The notes under the pieces were generated by a model. It saw nothing but the letters and a program-made list of their open reading frames with translations. It was not told the DNA's origin and did no database searches. The translations under genes were made by a program, and so were the position numbers. DNA of 64,000 nucleotides, taken from assembly GCF_003369445.1 (NCBI RefSeq), contig NZ_QRCU01000007.1, positions 28,599 to 92,598 on the forward strand, written 5' to 3'. Within the stretch, counting starts at the first letter, position 1. Every line of letters starts with the position of its first letter. Of this stretch, positions 8,562 to 16,555 are shown piece by piece. The DNA comes from Arthrobacter silvisoli. GTDB lineage: Bacteria; Actinomycetota; Actinomycetes; Actinomycetales; Micrococcaceae.

Positions 8562-10094
8562 TCAGGCCTCCTCGAAATCGACGGTCTTGGCACGGATCTT
8601 CATGGCCTTGCCCGGGGCCTCGAGCAGCAGGTCCGTGGCCGCGGTGATCCGCAGCGTTGACGGCCCGAGTTCCACCGTGGAGCCGTGGCCGTCCGTGAAG
8701 CTGACGGTGCGGGCACCGCCGTCGAGCACCAGCTGCTGGCCGTCTGCGGAACGGAAGGTGTAGCGGCTCTCCCGGGCGGTGGTCACGCCGGCGTCGGGGG
8801 TGTGCCCGCGGCCGTAGAGCCCGCCGAGCACGATCGCCTGGGCCGGGTCCGTGGCAGGCAGCAGCACCAGCACCGTGTCCTCCGGCGCGGGCGGCAGCAC
8901 CAGGCCCTTACCGGAGCCGGCGGCCCCGGACAGCACCGGCGCCCAGCCGCTCTCCAGCGGCGGGTAGGCGGGCAGGCGCACCCGCACGCGGCCGCGCTCT
9001 TCGGGATCGTCGACGTCGGCCACCACCCCCAGGGTGAACACGTCCGGCTGCCGCGGCGGCGGGGTTTCGGGCGGCCGGGTGGTGATGGTGGTTTCGTAGC
9101 CGTTGCTGTCCAGCCGGTGGGCGGCCGAGGCCACCGTGTAGGTGCCTTCCAGCGAGGAGGCCAGTCCCCGCACCCGGACCCGGCCCCCGGCACGCAGGAG
9201 CGGGTCGCCGTCTGCCACGAACACGGCGCTGACCTGGCCGGCCATCCGCACATCCAGTTCCGCCTGCGCCAGTTCGTGCGCCGCGGCGTCCGAAGCGAAG
9301 GCCTCGTTGCCGCGCTGCAGTTCGCCGCCCGCGCCGACGCTGGCCAGCGCAGGATCCGCGGACACTTCGGCCTTCGCGTCACTGCCCGACGCCGATCCCT
9401 CCAGGGCTTCGGCGTCGCCGGGGTTCCAGCCCGCCGTCCGGGCACCAAGGTAGGCCGGTTCCTGGCTGAGCTCCACCTCGGCCGAGTGCAGGCTGCTGCC
9501 CAGTTCCAGCTCCACGGGCTCGCCCTCGCCGGCCAAGGGGGTCAGGTGCAGGGCGTCGCCGTCAACCACGGGGTAGACGCCCACCCGGGCGCTTTGCTCC
9601 ACCAGCAGGCCCAGGTCCGAACGTGCGCACTGGTACACCTTGCCCAGTTTTGCCGCACCCCCGGTGACCTGAAGCCCGGTGCCCTCGCAGAGCGTGCGCG
9701 CCAGGCCGGCCAGGTCAAGGTCCCCCTGTTCGCCTCCGTGCAGCCGCGTGAACTGGCGCTTGCGGAGGCGGTGGAGGGCGTCGTAGGCGCGGACCCGGAT
9801 TTCCTGGGAGAGGTCGGCGCCGTAGCTGCGCTCCACCACGGTCACCTCGCCGACGAACAGCGGAGTGCGTCGTCCGCCCAGTTCCACCCGGAGCGCATCC
9901 CCAGGTGCCGGGTCCACGCCCCGGGTTCCCGGGCCTCGCTGGCCACCTGCCGGCCGCCACGTGATGAGGCACTGGGCCGGGCGGGCAAGGGAGCTGAGGA
10001 CCTGAACGGACACGATCGCGGCGGTGTCGGCCGCGGAAAGCCGGCGCCGCCCGAGGGTGACGATCAGTTCGGGCAGCCCCTGCAGCTGCCTCAT
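8562..10094 (-). CDS. VgrG-like spike / baseplate assembly protein V
   Basis: Central spike protein (510 aa, Afp8/Pvc8 equivalent). The N-terminal gp27-like region runs to about 340 (LVEQSARVGVYPVVDGDALHLTPLAGEGE). It is followed by a gp5-type OB domain (FTLGVVADVDDPEERGRVRVRLPAYPPLESGWAPVL) and a beta-helical Gly/Val-rich C-terminus ending in lipid-A-like short repeats. The VLVLLPATDPAQAIVLGGLYG block is characteristic of phage baseplate protein V / VgrG. It sits 22 bp downstream of the tube-initiator gene and 7 bp before the spike-tip candidate. Confidence 0.9.
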   Translation of the reverse strand: MRQLQGLPELIVTLGRRRLSAADTAAIVSVQVLSSLARPAQCLITWRPAGGQRGPGTRGVDPAPGDALRVELGGRRTPLFVGEVTVVERSYGADLSQEIRVRAYDALHRLRKRQFTRLHGGEQGDLDLAGLARTLCEGTGLQVTGGAAKLGKVYQCARSDLGLLVEQSARVGVYPVVDGDALHLTPLAGEGEPVELELGSSLHSAEVELSQEPAYLGARTAGWNPGDAEALEGSASGSDAKAEVSADPALASVGAGGELQRGNEAFASDAAAHELAQAELDVRMAGQVSAVFVADGDPLLRAGGRVRVRGLASSLEGTYTVASAAHRLDSNGYETTITTRPPETPPPRQPDVFTLGVVADVDDPEERGRVRVRLPAYPPLESGWAPVLSGAAGSGKGLVLPPAPEDTVLVLLPATDPAQAIVLGGLYGRGHTPDAGVTTARESRYTFRSADGQQLVLDGGARTVSFTDGHGSTVELGPSTLRITAATDLLLEAPGKAMKIRAKTVDFEEA

Positions 10095-10116
10095 GGCGCC
10101 TCCTTGGTGGCCCGGT

Positions 10117-10875
10117 TCATGGCGCCTCGCCCATCGGCGGCACGGCCAGCGGGCCCGTGAAATGTGCGGGGTCGTCCACGTTGTTGTACTCCAGCAGCAG
10201 CTTCCACAACAGCGGCGTCCCGAAGGCCTGCAGGCTCAGCCGCCCCAGCTCACCCGGCGGCACCTCGGGAAGCGGCTCGCCGCCGTCGGGGGCCAAGGCG
10301 TCCCGGTCCGTGCCGCCGTCGCCGGTCACCGTCAGGGTGTCCACGGGCGGGGCCGTCAGGTCCACCGGAGGCAGGCGCTGGGCGAGCTCGTAGTTCTCGC
10401 CGCCTTCCTCGTCCGCGCTCTGGCCCACCCGCACGAACACCAGGCGCATCCAGGAACGCAGGGGCGAGCCGTCCGGGGCGAAGCGGTCGAAGCGTTCAGC
10501 AACCTCCGTGACGATTCCGGGCACATTCCACGCCCTGCCCCAGACGAAGCGGACCGACGGCGGCCGGCGCTGCCGCTCTACCTCCGCCGAGTTCTCCGCG
10601 AGCGCCCAGATGGGCCGGGTCATCTGCCGGACGTCCTGGACGTTGAGCGACGCCGGTGCGAGATCGACGTCGAACAGCAGATCCAGGCGGAGCTCGGTGT
10701 GCCCGCCGCCGGTGAAAAGCAAGGGATCGTCCGCGAGTCCGCTGCCGGTGAGCTTCCCGCCCGCGCTCCTCCGGGGCTCCACACCGGCGCTGCGCTGCAT
10801 CACCACTGTCTCCGGGTTGAGCAGGCAGCCCAAGTGCTCGCCGGTGTCTTCGATGAGGAACGCGACCCTCTCCAT
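10117..10875 (-). CDS. CIS tube-initiator protein (Afp7/gp53-like)
   Basis: Protein of 252 aa. The N-terminus (FLIEDTGEHLGCLLNPETVVMQRSAGVEPR) and the block TELRLDLLFDVDL followed by VRFVWG...FDRFAPDGSPLRSWMRLVFVRV match the contractile-injection-system tube protein N-terminal family. The C-terminal 50 residues (LSLQAFGTPLLWKLLLEYNNVDDPAHF) are the LysM-like tail usual for Afp7-type proteins. It would connect the spike to the inner tube inside the baseplate. Start is 1 bp after the stop of the Pro-rich gene. Confidence 0.85.
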   Translation of the reverse strand: MERVAFLIEDTGEHLGCLLNPETVVMQRSAGVEPRRSAGGKLTGSGLADDPLLFTGGGHTELRLDLLFDVDLAPASLNVQDVRQMTRPIWALAENSAEVERQRRPPSVRFVWGRAWNVPGIVTEVAERFDRFAPDGSPLRSWMRLVFVRVGQSADEEGGENYELAQRLPPVDLTAPPVDTLTVTGDGGTDRDALAPDGGEPLPEVPPGELGRLSLQAFGTPLLWKLLLEYNNVDDPAHFTGPLAVPPMGEAP

Positions 10876-10876
10876 C

Positions 10877-12130
10877 TCACACCGCCGACCGTTCGTGGTT
10901 CAGCCGGGCGGCACGGGCCAATGCGTGTTCGAGGTGTTCGCTGCCTGGTGTGGTGCTCGTCTGGGGGCTTGGTTTCGGGGCGAGTTCGGGCCAGGTGCCG
11001 GTGAGCGGGGCCTTGGGAGCGGGGTGCTGGGTGGTGCTGGCGTGCGGGGCCGCTGTGTTTGGAGTTTGTGGTTTCGGAGGCTGCGCTTCCGGGGCGTGTG
11101 GTTCCGGGGCGTGGGGTTGCGCGACGTGTGGGAGCACGACGGCGGCGGGCGGGGTCGGGCGCCCTTGCTTCGTCGTGGCTAGCCCATCGCTTGGTGCCTG
11201 GGGATTCGCCGTCGACGGGTCCGGGGGCACCGGCATTGGCCCGGCTGCCCGTTGTGAGGCCTGCGATACGCCCTTTGAGCGCGCCAAAAGACGTAGAGCA
11301 GGCCTCACAACAGGTGGGGCACCACGTGGTTCGGTGGTTTGGCCTGGCGTGGTTGGAGGTTCCGGGGCGGGGTGCGCCTGGTAGGGCTGGCCCGGGCCGG
11401 GTTGCGCGAGGCCGGGCTGCGCCGGGGAGGTCCGTGTTGCGCGCTCCGGCCCCAGGCGCAGCACAGGCACTGCCTCGTTGCCGCGTTGCGCGGCCTGCTC
11501 TACGTCCTTTGAGAAGGGGAAAGGACGTAGGGCAGGCCCCGCAAGTGGAGGAGCCACGGCATCGGAGGCTTCGGAGCCAGGGGGAAGGGCTCCTGTTTCC
11601 TGAATCCGCATGTCCGGAGCCGGGGTTTCCTGCCGGTATGCCGACGTCGTGGGGATCGTTGGTTCAGCGACGCGGGACGGTGTCCGCTCCGTGGCTGGCC
11701 GCAGCCTGATTTTCCGTAGCCGGGACAGTCCAACGTGCCGGACGGATGGTGCATCGATGGTTGGCGCATCGACGCTTGGCACATCGACGCTTGGCACATC
11801 CATCGCCGAACCACTCTCCGCAGGTGCCAGGCCGGCATCGCGCAACAGGCGCACCCAGTGCTCGGGTGCGCCGGAGAGATCAAAGGCGTGGGCCGGCGTC
11901 GGGCCCGCGGCCGGGCCCTCTGTCCCCACACCGGTGCCCGGCGGGGTGCCCGGCATGACGCCGGGGACCGAAGATCCCCGGCCGGCGGGGTCGAGGCGCT
12001 CCGCGAATCCGCGCAGCCGCGCGGCCAACCCCCGCCGCCACCCGGCCGGACCGTGAGACCCGGCCGGACCGTGAGACCGGGCCGTACTGTCAGACCCAGC
12101 CGTGCCGTCAGGCCACGGGCGCGCGGGCAT
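10877..12130 (-). CDS. Pro/Ala-rich repeat protein of the eCIS operon
   Basis: Unrecognised 417-aa protein, very rich in Pro, Ala, Gln and Thr, probably disordered. The N-terminus has SHGPAG repeated twice, encoded by an 18-bp tandem repeat. There is a pentapeptide run of the type VPSVD/APTID, encoded by 15-bp repeats near 11745-11810. Two copies of a PxxxPALRxxxxSKxVxQAxQR motif lie near 195-220 and 280-310. The last 25 residues (EHLEHALARAARLNHERSAV) form a predicted helix. It occupies the slot between tube and tube-initiator genes, where other eCIS have the small Afp6. The chosen ATG overlaps the tube gene by 23 bp; a downstream start is possible. Confidence 0.6.
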   Translation of the reverse strand: MPARPWPDGTAGSDSTARSHGPAGSHGPAGWRRGLAARLRGFAERLDPAGRGSSVPGVMPGTPPGTGVGTEGPAAGPTPAHAFDLSGAPEHWVRLLRDAGLAPAESGSAMDVPSVDVPSVDAPTIDAPSVRHVGLSRLRKIRLRPATERTPSRVAEPTIPTTSAYRQETPAPDMRIQETGALPPGSEASDAVAPPLAGPALRPFPFSKDVEQAAQRGNEAVPVLRLGPERATRTSPAQPGLAQPGPGQPYQAHPAPEPPTTPGQTTEPRGAPPVVRPALRLLARSKGVSQASQRAAGPMPVPPDPSTANPQAPSDGLATTKQGRPTPPAAVVLPHVAQPHAPEPHAPEAQPPKPQTPNTAAPHASTTQHPAPKAPLTGTWPELAPKPSPQTSTTPGSEHLEHALARAARLNHERSAV

Positions 12131-12599
12131 CGTCCAGTTCCAGGCGGTCGTAGGCGATGGTCACGGATTCGATGGCCAGGTCCTTGCCCAGGGCATCCAG
12201 CGGTGCACCGAACCACTCGCACAGCCAGGCGCCCAGCAGGTTCCAGCGCCGGACCTCGGCCGAGCCGGAATCGTTGAGCATGGCGATCGACACGTTCCGC
12301 CGCTCCACCTGGCCGTTGGCTGCCTTGAAGAGCCACTGCAGCATTTCCGTGGAATCCGTGAGCCCGTATTTCAGGGTCACGGGCGTGTATTCGACCTGCC
12401 CCGGAATGACCCGCACCGTGCTGTTCTCGCCGCCGGAGCGGTACAGGATGCGGTCGATCTTCATGCCCAGGCCCTCCACCTTGGTGAAGTGCCCCTGGAC
12501 CACGCCCTGGATGACCAGCTTGAAGTTGTAGGCGCGGTACGGGTCCACCACGTTGCCGGGCTGCGCGGCCGGGGCCGGGGTACTTGGCTGCACGCTCAT
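12108..12599 (-). CDS. Inner tube protein (gp19/Hcp-like)
   Basis: Tail tube protein of 163 aa, T4 gp19-like family. Conserved marks are DPYRAYNFKLVIQG near the N-terminus, FTKVEGLGMKIDRILYRSGGEN, the PGQVEYTPVTLKYGLTDS block and the C-terminal AIESVTIAYDRLEL strand. It should assemble as hexameric rings forming the inner conduit. It lies 1 bp after the sheath gene, so the two main structural proteins are expressed as a pair. Only one tube paralog is present, whereas many eCIS have two or three. Confidence 0.92.
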   Translation of the reverse strand: MSVQPSTPAPAAQPGNVVDPYRAYNFKLVIQGVVQGHFTKVEGLGMKIDRILYRSGGENSTVRVIPGQVEYTPVTLKYGLTDSTEMLQWLFKAANGQVERRNVSIAMLNDSGSAEVRRWNLLGAWLCEWFGAPLDALGKDLAIESVTIAYDRLELDDARAPVA

Positions 12600-12600
12600 C

Positions 12601-13875
12601 TCAGGCTCCTGCGCTTTCTGTCTCGCTGGTGGCTTCGGCCGACTGCATGAGTTTGAAGATCACGAACTCCGCCGGTTTCACGGGCGCGATCCCGATCAGG
12701 GTGACCACCTGGCCGGCGTCGCGGACTTCCGGCGGGTTGGTTTCCTCGTCGCACTTCACGAAGAACGCCTGCTGCGGGGTGGTGCCCAGCAAGGCGCCGT
12801 CCCGCCAGACGTTGGTCAGGAACGCGCCGATGTCGCGCCGGATCGACTTCCAGAGGGTGTGGTCATTGGGTTCGAACACCACCCACCGGGTGCCGTCCGC
12901 CACCGATTCCTTGATCATGTTGGTCAGCCGGCGCACGTTGATGTAACGGTATTCGCTGGCCTCGGGCGCCTTGGTCCGCGCGCCCCACACCCGGATCCCC
13001 TCGCCCGGGAAGTAGCGGATGCAGTTCACTCCGGCCGGGTTGAGGACTTCCTGCTCACCGCGGCTGACGCGCCGCACCAGATCCAGGGCGCCCTGGATGG
13101 GCTCATTCGCCGGGGCCTTGTGCACGCCGCGGCTGCCATCCACCCGCGCCCAGATCCCTGCCATGTGGCCCGACGGCGGCTGGGTCACCTTCTTGCCCGA
13201 CACCGGGTCCGTCATGACGATCCACGGGAAATACAAGGCGGTGTACCCGCCGGGCGACTGGGGTGCGCCGAGCGCGTCCTCGCCGGTGGCTCCCGCACCC
13301 GGGGCGGGTTTCCCAGCCTCGGGCTTGTCGGGCTTGGGCTTGTCAGTTTTGTCCGGCTCCGGCTCCGGCTCGTCAGGGACGCCGGAGGTGGCCGCCCGGG
13401 TGAGCGCTCCGACGTCGTCCACTTTCTCCACGGTGTCCAGGATCGCCATGCGGTCCTGGCGCAGCGGGTGTTCCACGTGGGCCTGCAGGGCCGCGTAGGC
13501 ATCGGCGTTGGCGTAGCCGGGGGCAACCACCATGGAGATGTCGTCGATCGCTTCGAAGAGGGTCAGGCCAGTGGGTTTCCTGGCCGTGCCGGTGAGGCTG
13601 CCCCCGGTGCCGATGTTGACTACGTAGCAGCGGCCGCCGCCGTTGGCGAAGAAGCCGAACACCGCATTGGATAGCGGCGTTCCCTGCGTGGCCTTCCCGA
13701 CATACTGGTCCACGAACTGGGTCCAGTTGTCCAGGACGCGTGCCTCATCCAGATGCGCCAGCGGATCCGGAGCGACCCCCACGAATCCTGCGATGCTGGT
13801 GCTGACCTGCCCGATGGAGCGGGCACCGCTGGGCACTTCCTGCACATACACTCCAGGTGCCTGATAATTCACCAT
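12601..13875 (-). CDS. Contractile tail sheath protein
   Basis: Tail sheath protein of 424 aa. The N-terminal NYQAPGVYVQEVPSGARSIGQVSTSIAGFVG and the C-terminal YRYINVRRLTNMIKESV...WVVFEPNDHTLW...FLTNVWRDGALLGTTPQQAFFVKCDEETNP blocks are diagnostic of phage/eCIS sheaths. A variable central insertion (about 165-235) contains a run of Glu/Pro/Asp/Lys repeats (EPEPDKTDKPKPDKPE) that probably loops out on the sheath surface. A single sheath gene is seen, giving a uniform sheath. Confidence 0.95.
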   Translation of the reverse strand: MVNYQAPGVYVQEVPSGARSIGQVSTSIAGFVGVAPDPLAHLDEARVLDNWTQFVDQYVGKATQGTPLSNAVFGFFANGGGRCYVVNIGTGGSLTGTARKPTGLTLFEAIDDISMVVAPGYANADAYAALQAHVEHPLRQDRMAILDTVEKVDDVGALTRAATSGVPDEPEPEPDKTDKPKPDKPEAGKPAPGAGATGEDALGAPQSPGGYTALYFPWIVMTDPVSGKKVTQPPSGHMAGIWARVDGSRGVHKAPANEPIQGALDLVRRVSRGEQEVLNPAGVNCIRYFPGEGIRVWGARTKAPEASEYRYINVRRLTNMIKESVADGTRWVVFEPNDHTLWKSIRRDIGAFLTNVWRDGALLGTTPQQAFFVKCDEETNPPEVRDAGQVVTLIGIAPVKPAEFVIFKLMQSAEATSETESAGA

Positions 13876-13887
13876 GGTGCGCTCCCT

Positions 13888-14577
13888 TTACTCCCACCGG
13901 ATGGTCACCGGCAGGCTGCTTGTGCTGGCTGACATTTCACGTTCCGTGCCGCGGACTGCCACGGCAAAGTGCTGGAGTTCGTCGGCCGAGGCCAGGACCT
14001 CGAAGTGGCCGGTGGCGTCGCTGACGACGGCGATGGCGGACGAATGCGCGCGGATGTAGGCGTTGGGGATGCCTTTGTTGTGGATGTCCACGAGCCGGCC
14101 GTGGATCCGCCGCGCCACCGTGGTCTGGGCGATGAGCGGTTCCAGGACGGGCGGGCCGGACGGTTCCTCGAAGGCCAGTGACACCGGGACGCGGACCAGG
14201 AACCCCAGTCCTCCACGGATGCTGGCACTGTACTCGCCGGGCTCGAACTCTCCGGTGGAAACCACGGAGTACTGGCTGTGGCGCTCCACCGCGAGCAGCA
14301 GCTGTTCCATGGTGGTGAGGCAGTCCCGGCCCCGCGCCTCGACGGCTACCTTGAGTTCGAGGTCCAGGAGCGGACCGTTCCTGCGGGAGCGGCCCACGCG
14401 GTTCAGGGCGACGGCCCGGACGGTCACCACCGCATCCCGGGGGGCCTCGGCAGGGGCCTCGGCCGGGGCATCGGGAGGGGAAGGCTCGCCGTCGTCCTCG
14501 AGGTGGACCGGCACAGGTGAGGCGGCATCCGACAGCAGCCCGAGCAGTTCGGTCAACGAAGCTTGCACAACACCCAC
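13888..14577 (-). CDS. DUF4255/Pvc16-like protein with C-terminal regulatory-like beta domain
   Basis: First gene of the eCIS operon (229 aa). The N-terminal half fits the DUF4255 (Pvc16/Afp16 tail-terminator) family: SLTELLGLLSDA start, LDLELKVAVEARGRDCLTTMEQLLLAVERHSQYSV and GFLVRVPVSLAFEEP. The last 80 residues (RRIHGRLVDIHNKGIPNAYIRAHSSAIAVVSDATGHFEV) resemble a carboxypeptidase-regulatory-like beta-sandwich, as occurs in some family members. The N-terminal core is unusually interrupted by an acidic Pro/Ala linker (about 27-46). Known relatives cap the tube and sheath and stop their growth. Confidence 0.75.
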   Translation of the reverse strand: MGVVQASLTELLGLLSDAASPVPVHLEDDGEPSPPDAPAEAPAEAPRDAVVTVRAVALNRVGRSRRNGPLLDLELKVAVEARGRDCLTTMEQLLLAVERHSQYSVVSTGEFEPGEYSASIRGGLGFLVRVPVSLAFEEPSGPPVLEPLIAQTTVARRIHGRLVDIHNKGIPNAYIRAHSSAIAVVSDATGHFEVLASADELQHFAVAVRGTEREMSASTSSLPVTIRWE

Positions 14578-14715
14578 GGTGACACCCCAGTCGACAAGGT
14601 GGTCCAGTACAGCGGTTGAGCTTAGGTTACTCCCGCGACGGTCCCTCAGTCACGATGTCTTGCCGGTAAGTCCATTCGTTTGAAGATTGTGTTGAGCGTG
14701 CGTCCCGGCGAATCC

Positions 14716-15648
14716 TCACGCCTCCTGCTGCCGCCACCAGGCAATAGTGGCTGCGGCTGCCTCCGGTAGCGGCGTGGGTGCCAGGCCAAGCCGCGCCTGG
14801 CTGGCCGCAGAGTCCATGACGAAGGGCCGCTCGAACTGGTACAGCGTTTCGGCGAGTTCGCGCATGGATGTGGATGCCAGGCCCAGGGCCTTCAGCAGCC
14901 AGCCCGGGATGGTGCCGAGCTTCACCGCCGGCAGGCCCGCGGCGGTGGTGAACGCCGTCGCGAGTTCCTGCTGGCTCAACGCGGGACCGGTGGGGGCGTG
15001 CAGCACCGAGTTCCACAGCCCAGGCGTCTGCGCGGCTTTGACCATCGCGGCGGCGAGGTCCGGCACGTAGGTGAAGGAATGCGGCAGGTCCGCGCGCCCG
15101 ATCACCTGCAGCGATTTCCCCTTCAGCAGCACCGGCACCATGCGCTCGCCGGCATGTGCGCCGCGGACCCGGGGGCCGAAGAAGTCGCCCGCCACCACGC
15201 TCACGGTGTCCGCACGGTGGACCCGGCGGGCCTCGAGCAGCGCCGTGCGCACGCCCCGCTTCCCGCCGCTGGCCCCGCGCGGGCTGTCCTCCCGCATCGG
15301 CTTGTCCGGCTCGCTGTACGAATACAGGCTTTCCGGGAAGACGACGACGGCGCCCGCCTCCGCGGCCGCGTCCAGCACCGTCCGTTCGGCGCGGGGCAGT
15401 TCGGCCTGCCAGGCTTTCGCGGTGTATGCGGAGCCGTGGATGCAGTGAAAGACCGCCGCGGCGCCGTCGAAGGCGTCCGCCAGTTGGGCCGGGTCCGAAA
15501 CGTCGGCCTTCCGCCGCTCGATCAGCGGGTGCTCCGGGCCGGAGCCGGAGCGGGTGAGCAGCCGGACCTGGTGGCCTTGCTCCGCGAGCAGGCTGGCAAT
15601 GGTCGAGCCGACCGGGCCGGCTCCGGTGACTGCGTAGGTGGTGGTCAT
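14716..15648 (-). CDS. NAD(P)-dependent epimerase/dehydratase-family oxidoreductase
   Basis: Extended SDR/epimerase-type protein (310 aa). The N-terminal dinucleotide motif is TGAGPVGS; FPESLYSYSEPDKPMRED and LPHSFTYVPDLAAAMV are typical of the NAD-epimerase family. The start at 15648 has AAGGAG nine bases upstream; a longer open frame to 16713 is an artefact antisense to the TetR gene. It is divergent from the TetR gene with two palindromic operators between them, so it is the probable target of that regulator. The substrate is unknown. Confidence 0.8.
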   Translation of the reverse strand: MTTTYAVTGAGPVGSTIASLLAEQGHQVRLLTRSGSGPEHPLIERRKADVSDPAQLADAFDGAAAVFHCIHGSAYTAKAWQAELPRAERTVLDAAAEAGAVVVFPESLYSYSEPDKPMREDSPRGASGGKRGVRTALLEARRVHRADTVSVVAGDFFGPRVRGAHAGERMVPVLLKGKSLQVIGRADLPHSFTYVPDLAAAMVKAAQTPGLWNSVLHAPTGPALSQQELATAFTTAAGLPAVKLGTIPGWLLKALGLASTSMRELAETLYQFERPFVMDSAASQARLGLAPTPLPEAAAATIAWWRQQEA

Positions 15649-15691
15649 GGCGGGGCTCCTTGATGGGCTTGCTTGGCTGGCTTCAATTTTC

Positions 15692-15756
15692 GAGAGCAGT
15701 GCTCTCTTGTTTCCAGAATGAACCTGTCGTTCAAGGAAGTCAAGAGCACTGCTCTC
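15692..15756. promoter_or_regulatory. Twin palindromic operators and promoter between epimerase and TetR genes
   Basis: Two copies of AGAGCA-N-TGCTCT: a perfect 15-bp palindrome GAGAGCAGTGCTCTC at 15692-15706, and AAGAGCACTGCTCTC at 15742-15756 with one outer mismatch. Their centres are 50 bp apart. Between them, on the minus strand, lies a TTGACT (15738-15743) / CATTCT (15715-15720) promoter with 17-bp spacing reading into the epimerase gene. One operator covers the -35 and the other lies just downstream of the -10, the usual layout for TetR repression. Confidence 0.75.
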
Positions 15757-15795
15757 TTTTGTTGACGCCGCTCTCCTTTGTGGCATGCTGGGGGC

Positions 15796-16539
15796 ATGTC
15801 GTCCACCGCGAAACCGCAGGCCCCCACACCGCAGGCCAAAGCCCCCACGCCGCGGGAGCGCGCCCGGGCCCGGACCATCGCCGACATCGTCCGGATCGGC
15901 CGCGAACACCTCGCCGTCCACGGTGCCGCGGCGCTGTCCCTGCGGGCTGTGGCGCGGGACCTCGGCGTCGTGTCCTCCGCGGTGTACCGCTACGTCGAGA
16001 ACCGTGACGAACTCCTCACCCTGCTGCTGGTGGATGCCTACAACGAGCTCGGAGATGCCGTGGATGCCGCCGTCGACACCCTCCCTGAAGGTGATTTCGC
16101 CGGTCGCTTCCATGCGCTGGGGCACGCCGTCAGGAACTGGGCCCTGCGCGAACCCGCCTGTTACGCGTTGCTGTTCGGCAGTCCGGTCCCCGGATACAGG
16201 GCGCCGGGGGAGCGGACCATCGTCCCCGGCACGCGGGTGGTGTACCGCCTGGTCCGCAACGTCGACGCCGCCCACCGGGCCGGTGCGCTGGCCGCCCCGG
16301 CGGGACCCGCCGTCGTCGTTCCCGACAAGCTTGCCGGCGACCTCGCCGCCATCCGCAGCGAGCTCGGCCTCGAGGTGCCGGAGGAACTGGTGACGCGCGG
16401 TGTGCTGATCTGGACGTCCTTGTTCGGGGCCGTCAGCTTCGAAGTGTTCGGCCAGTACGGTGCCGGCACTTTCGCGGCCCGGGACGAACTGTTCGCCCAC
16501 CAGCTCGGCTTGCTCGCCGGGATCATCGGCCTGGTGTGA
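15796..16539 (+). CDS. TetR-family transcriptional regulator
   Basis: TetR-type repressor of 247 aa. The N-terminal HTH (about 15-65) reads ARTIADIVRIGREHLAVHGAAALSLRAVARDLGVVSSAVYRYVENRDELL. The C-terminal part resembles the WHG-type ligand domain (GHAVRNWALREPACYALLFGSPVPGY). The ATG at 15796 is preferred over an upstream TTG at 15778. It probably represses the divergent epimerase and its own gene through the two AGAGCANTGCTCT palindromes. The inducer is unknown. Confidence 0.88.
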   Translation: MSSTAKPQAPTPQAKAPTPRERARARTIADIVRIGREHLAVHGAAALSLRAVARDLGVVSSAVYRYVENRDELLTLLLVDAYNELGDAVDAAVDTLPEGDFAGRFHALGHAVRNWALREPACYALLFGSPVPGYRAPGERTIVPGTRVVYRLVRNVDAAHRAGALAAPAGPAVVVPDKLAGDLAAIRSELGLEVPEELVTRGVLIWTSLFGAVSFEVFGQYGAGTFAARDELFAHQLGLLAGIIGLV

Positions 16540-16555
16540 GGAGTAGGGTGGCTGC

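Noticed and set aside
11745..11810. CRISPR-like short repeats
   Set aside because: The 15-bp repeats are in frame, encode a pentapeptide run in the Pro-rich protein and have no spacers.
2260..14577. Prophage
   Set aside because: No capsid, terminase, portal, integrase or lysis genes; only tail and baseplate functions in a single operon, hence eCIS.
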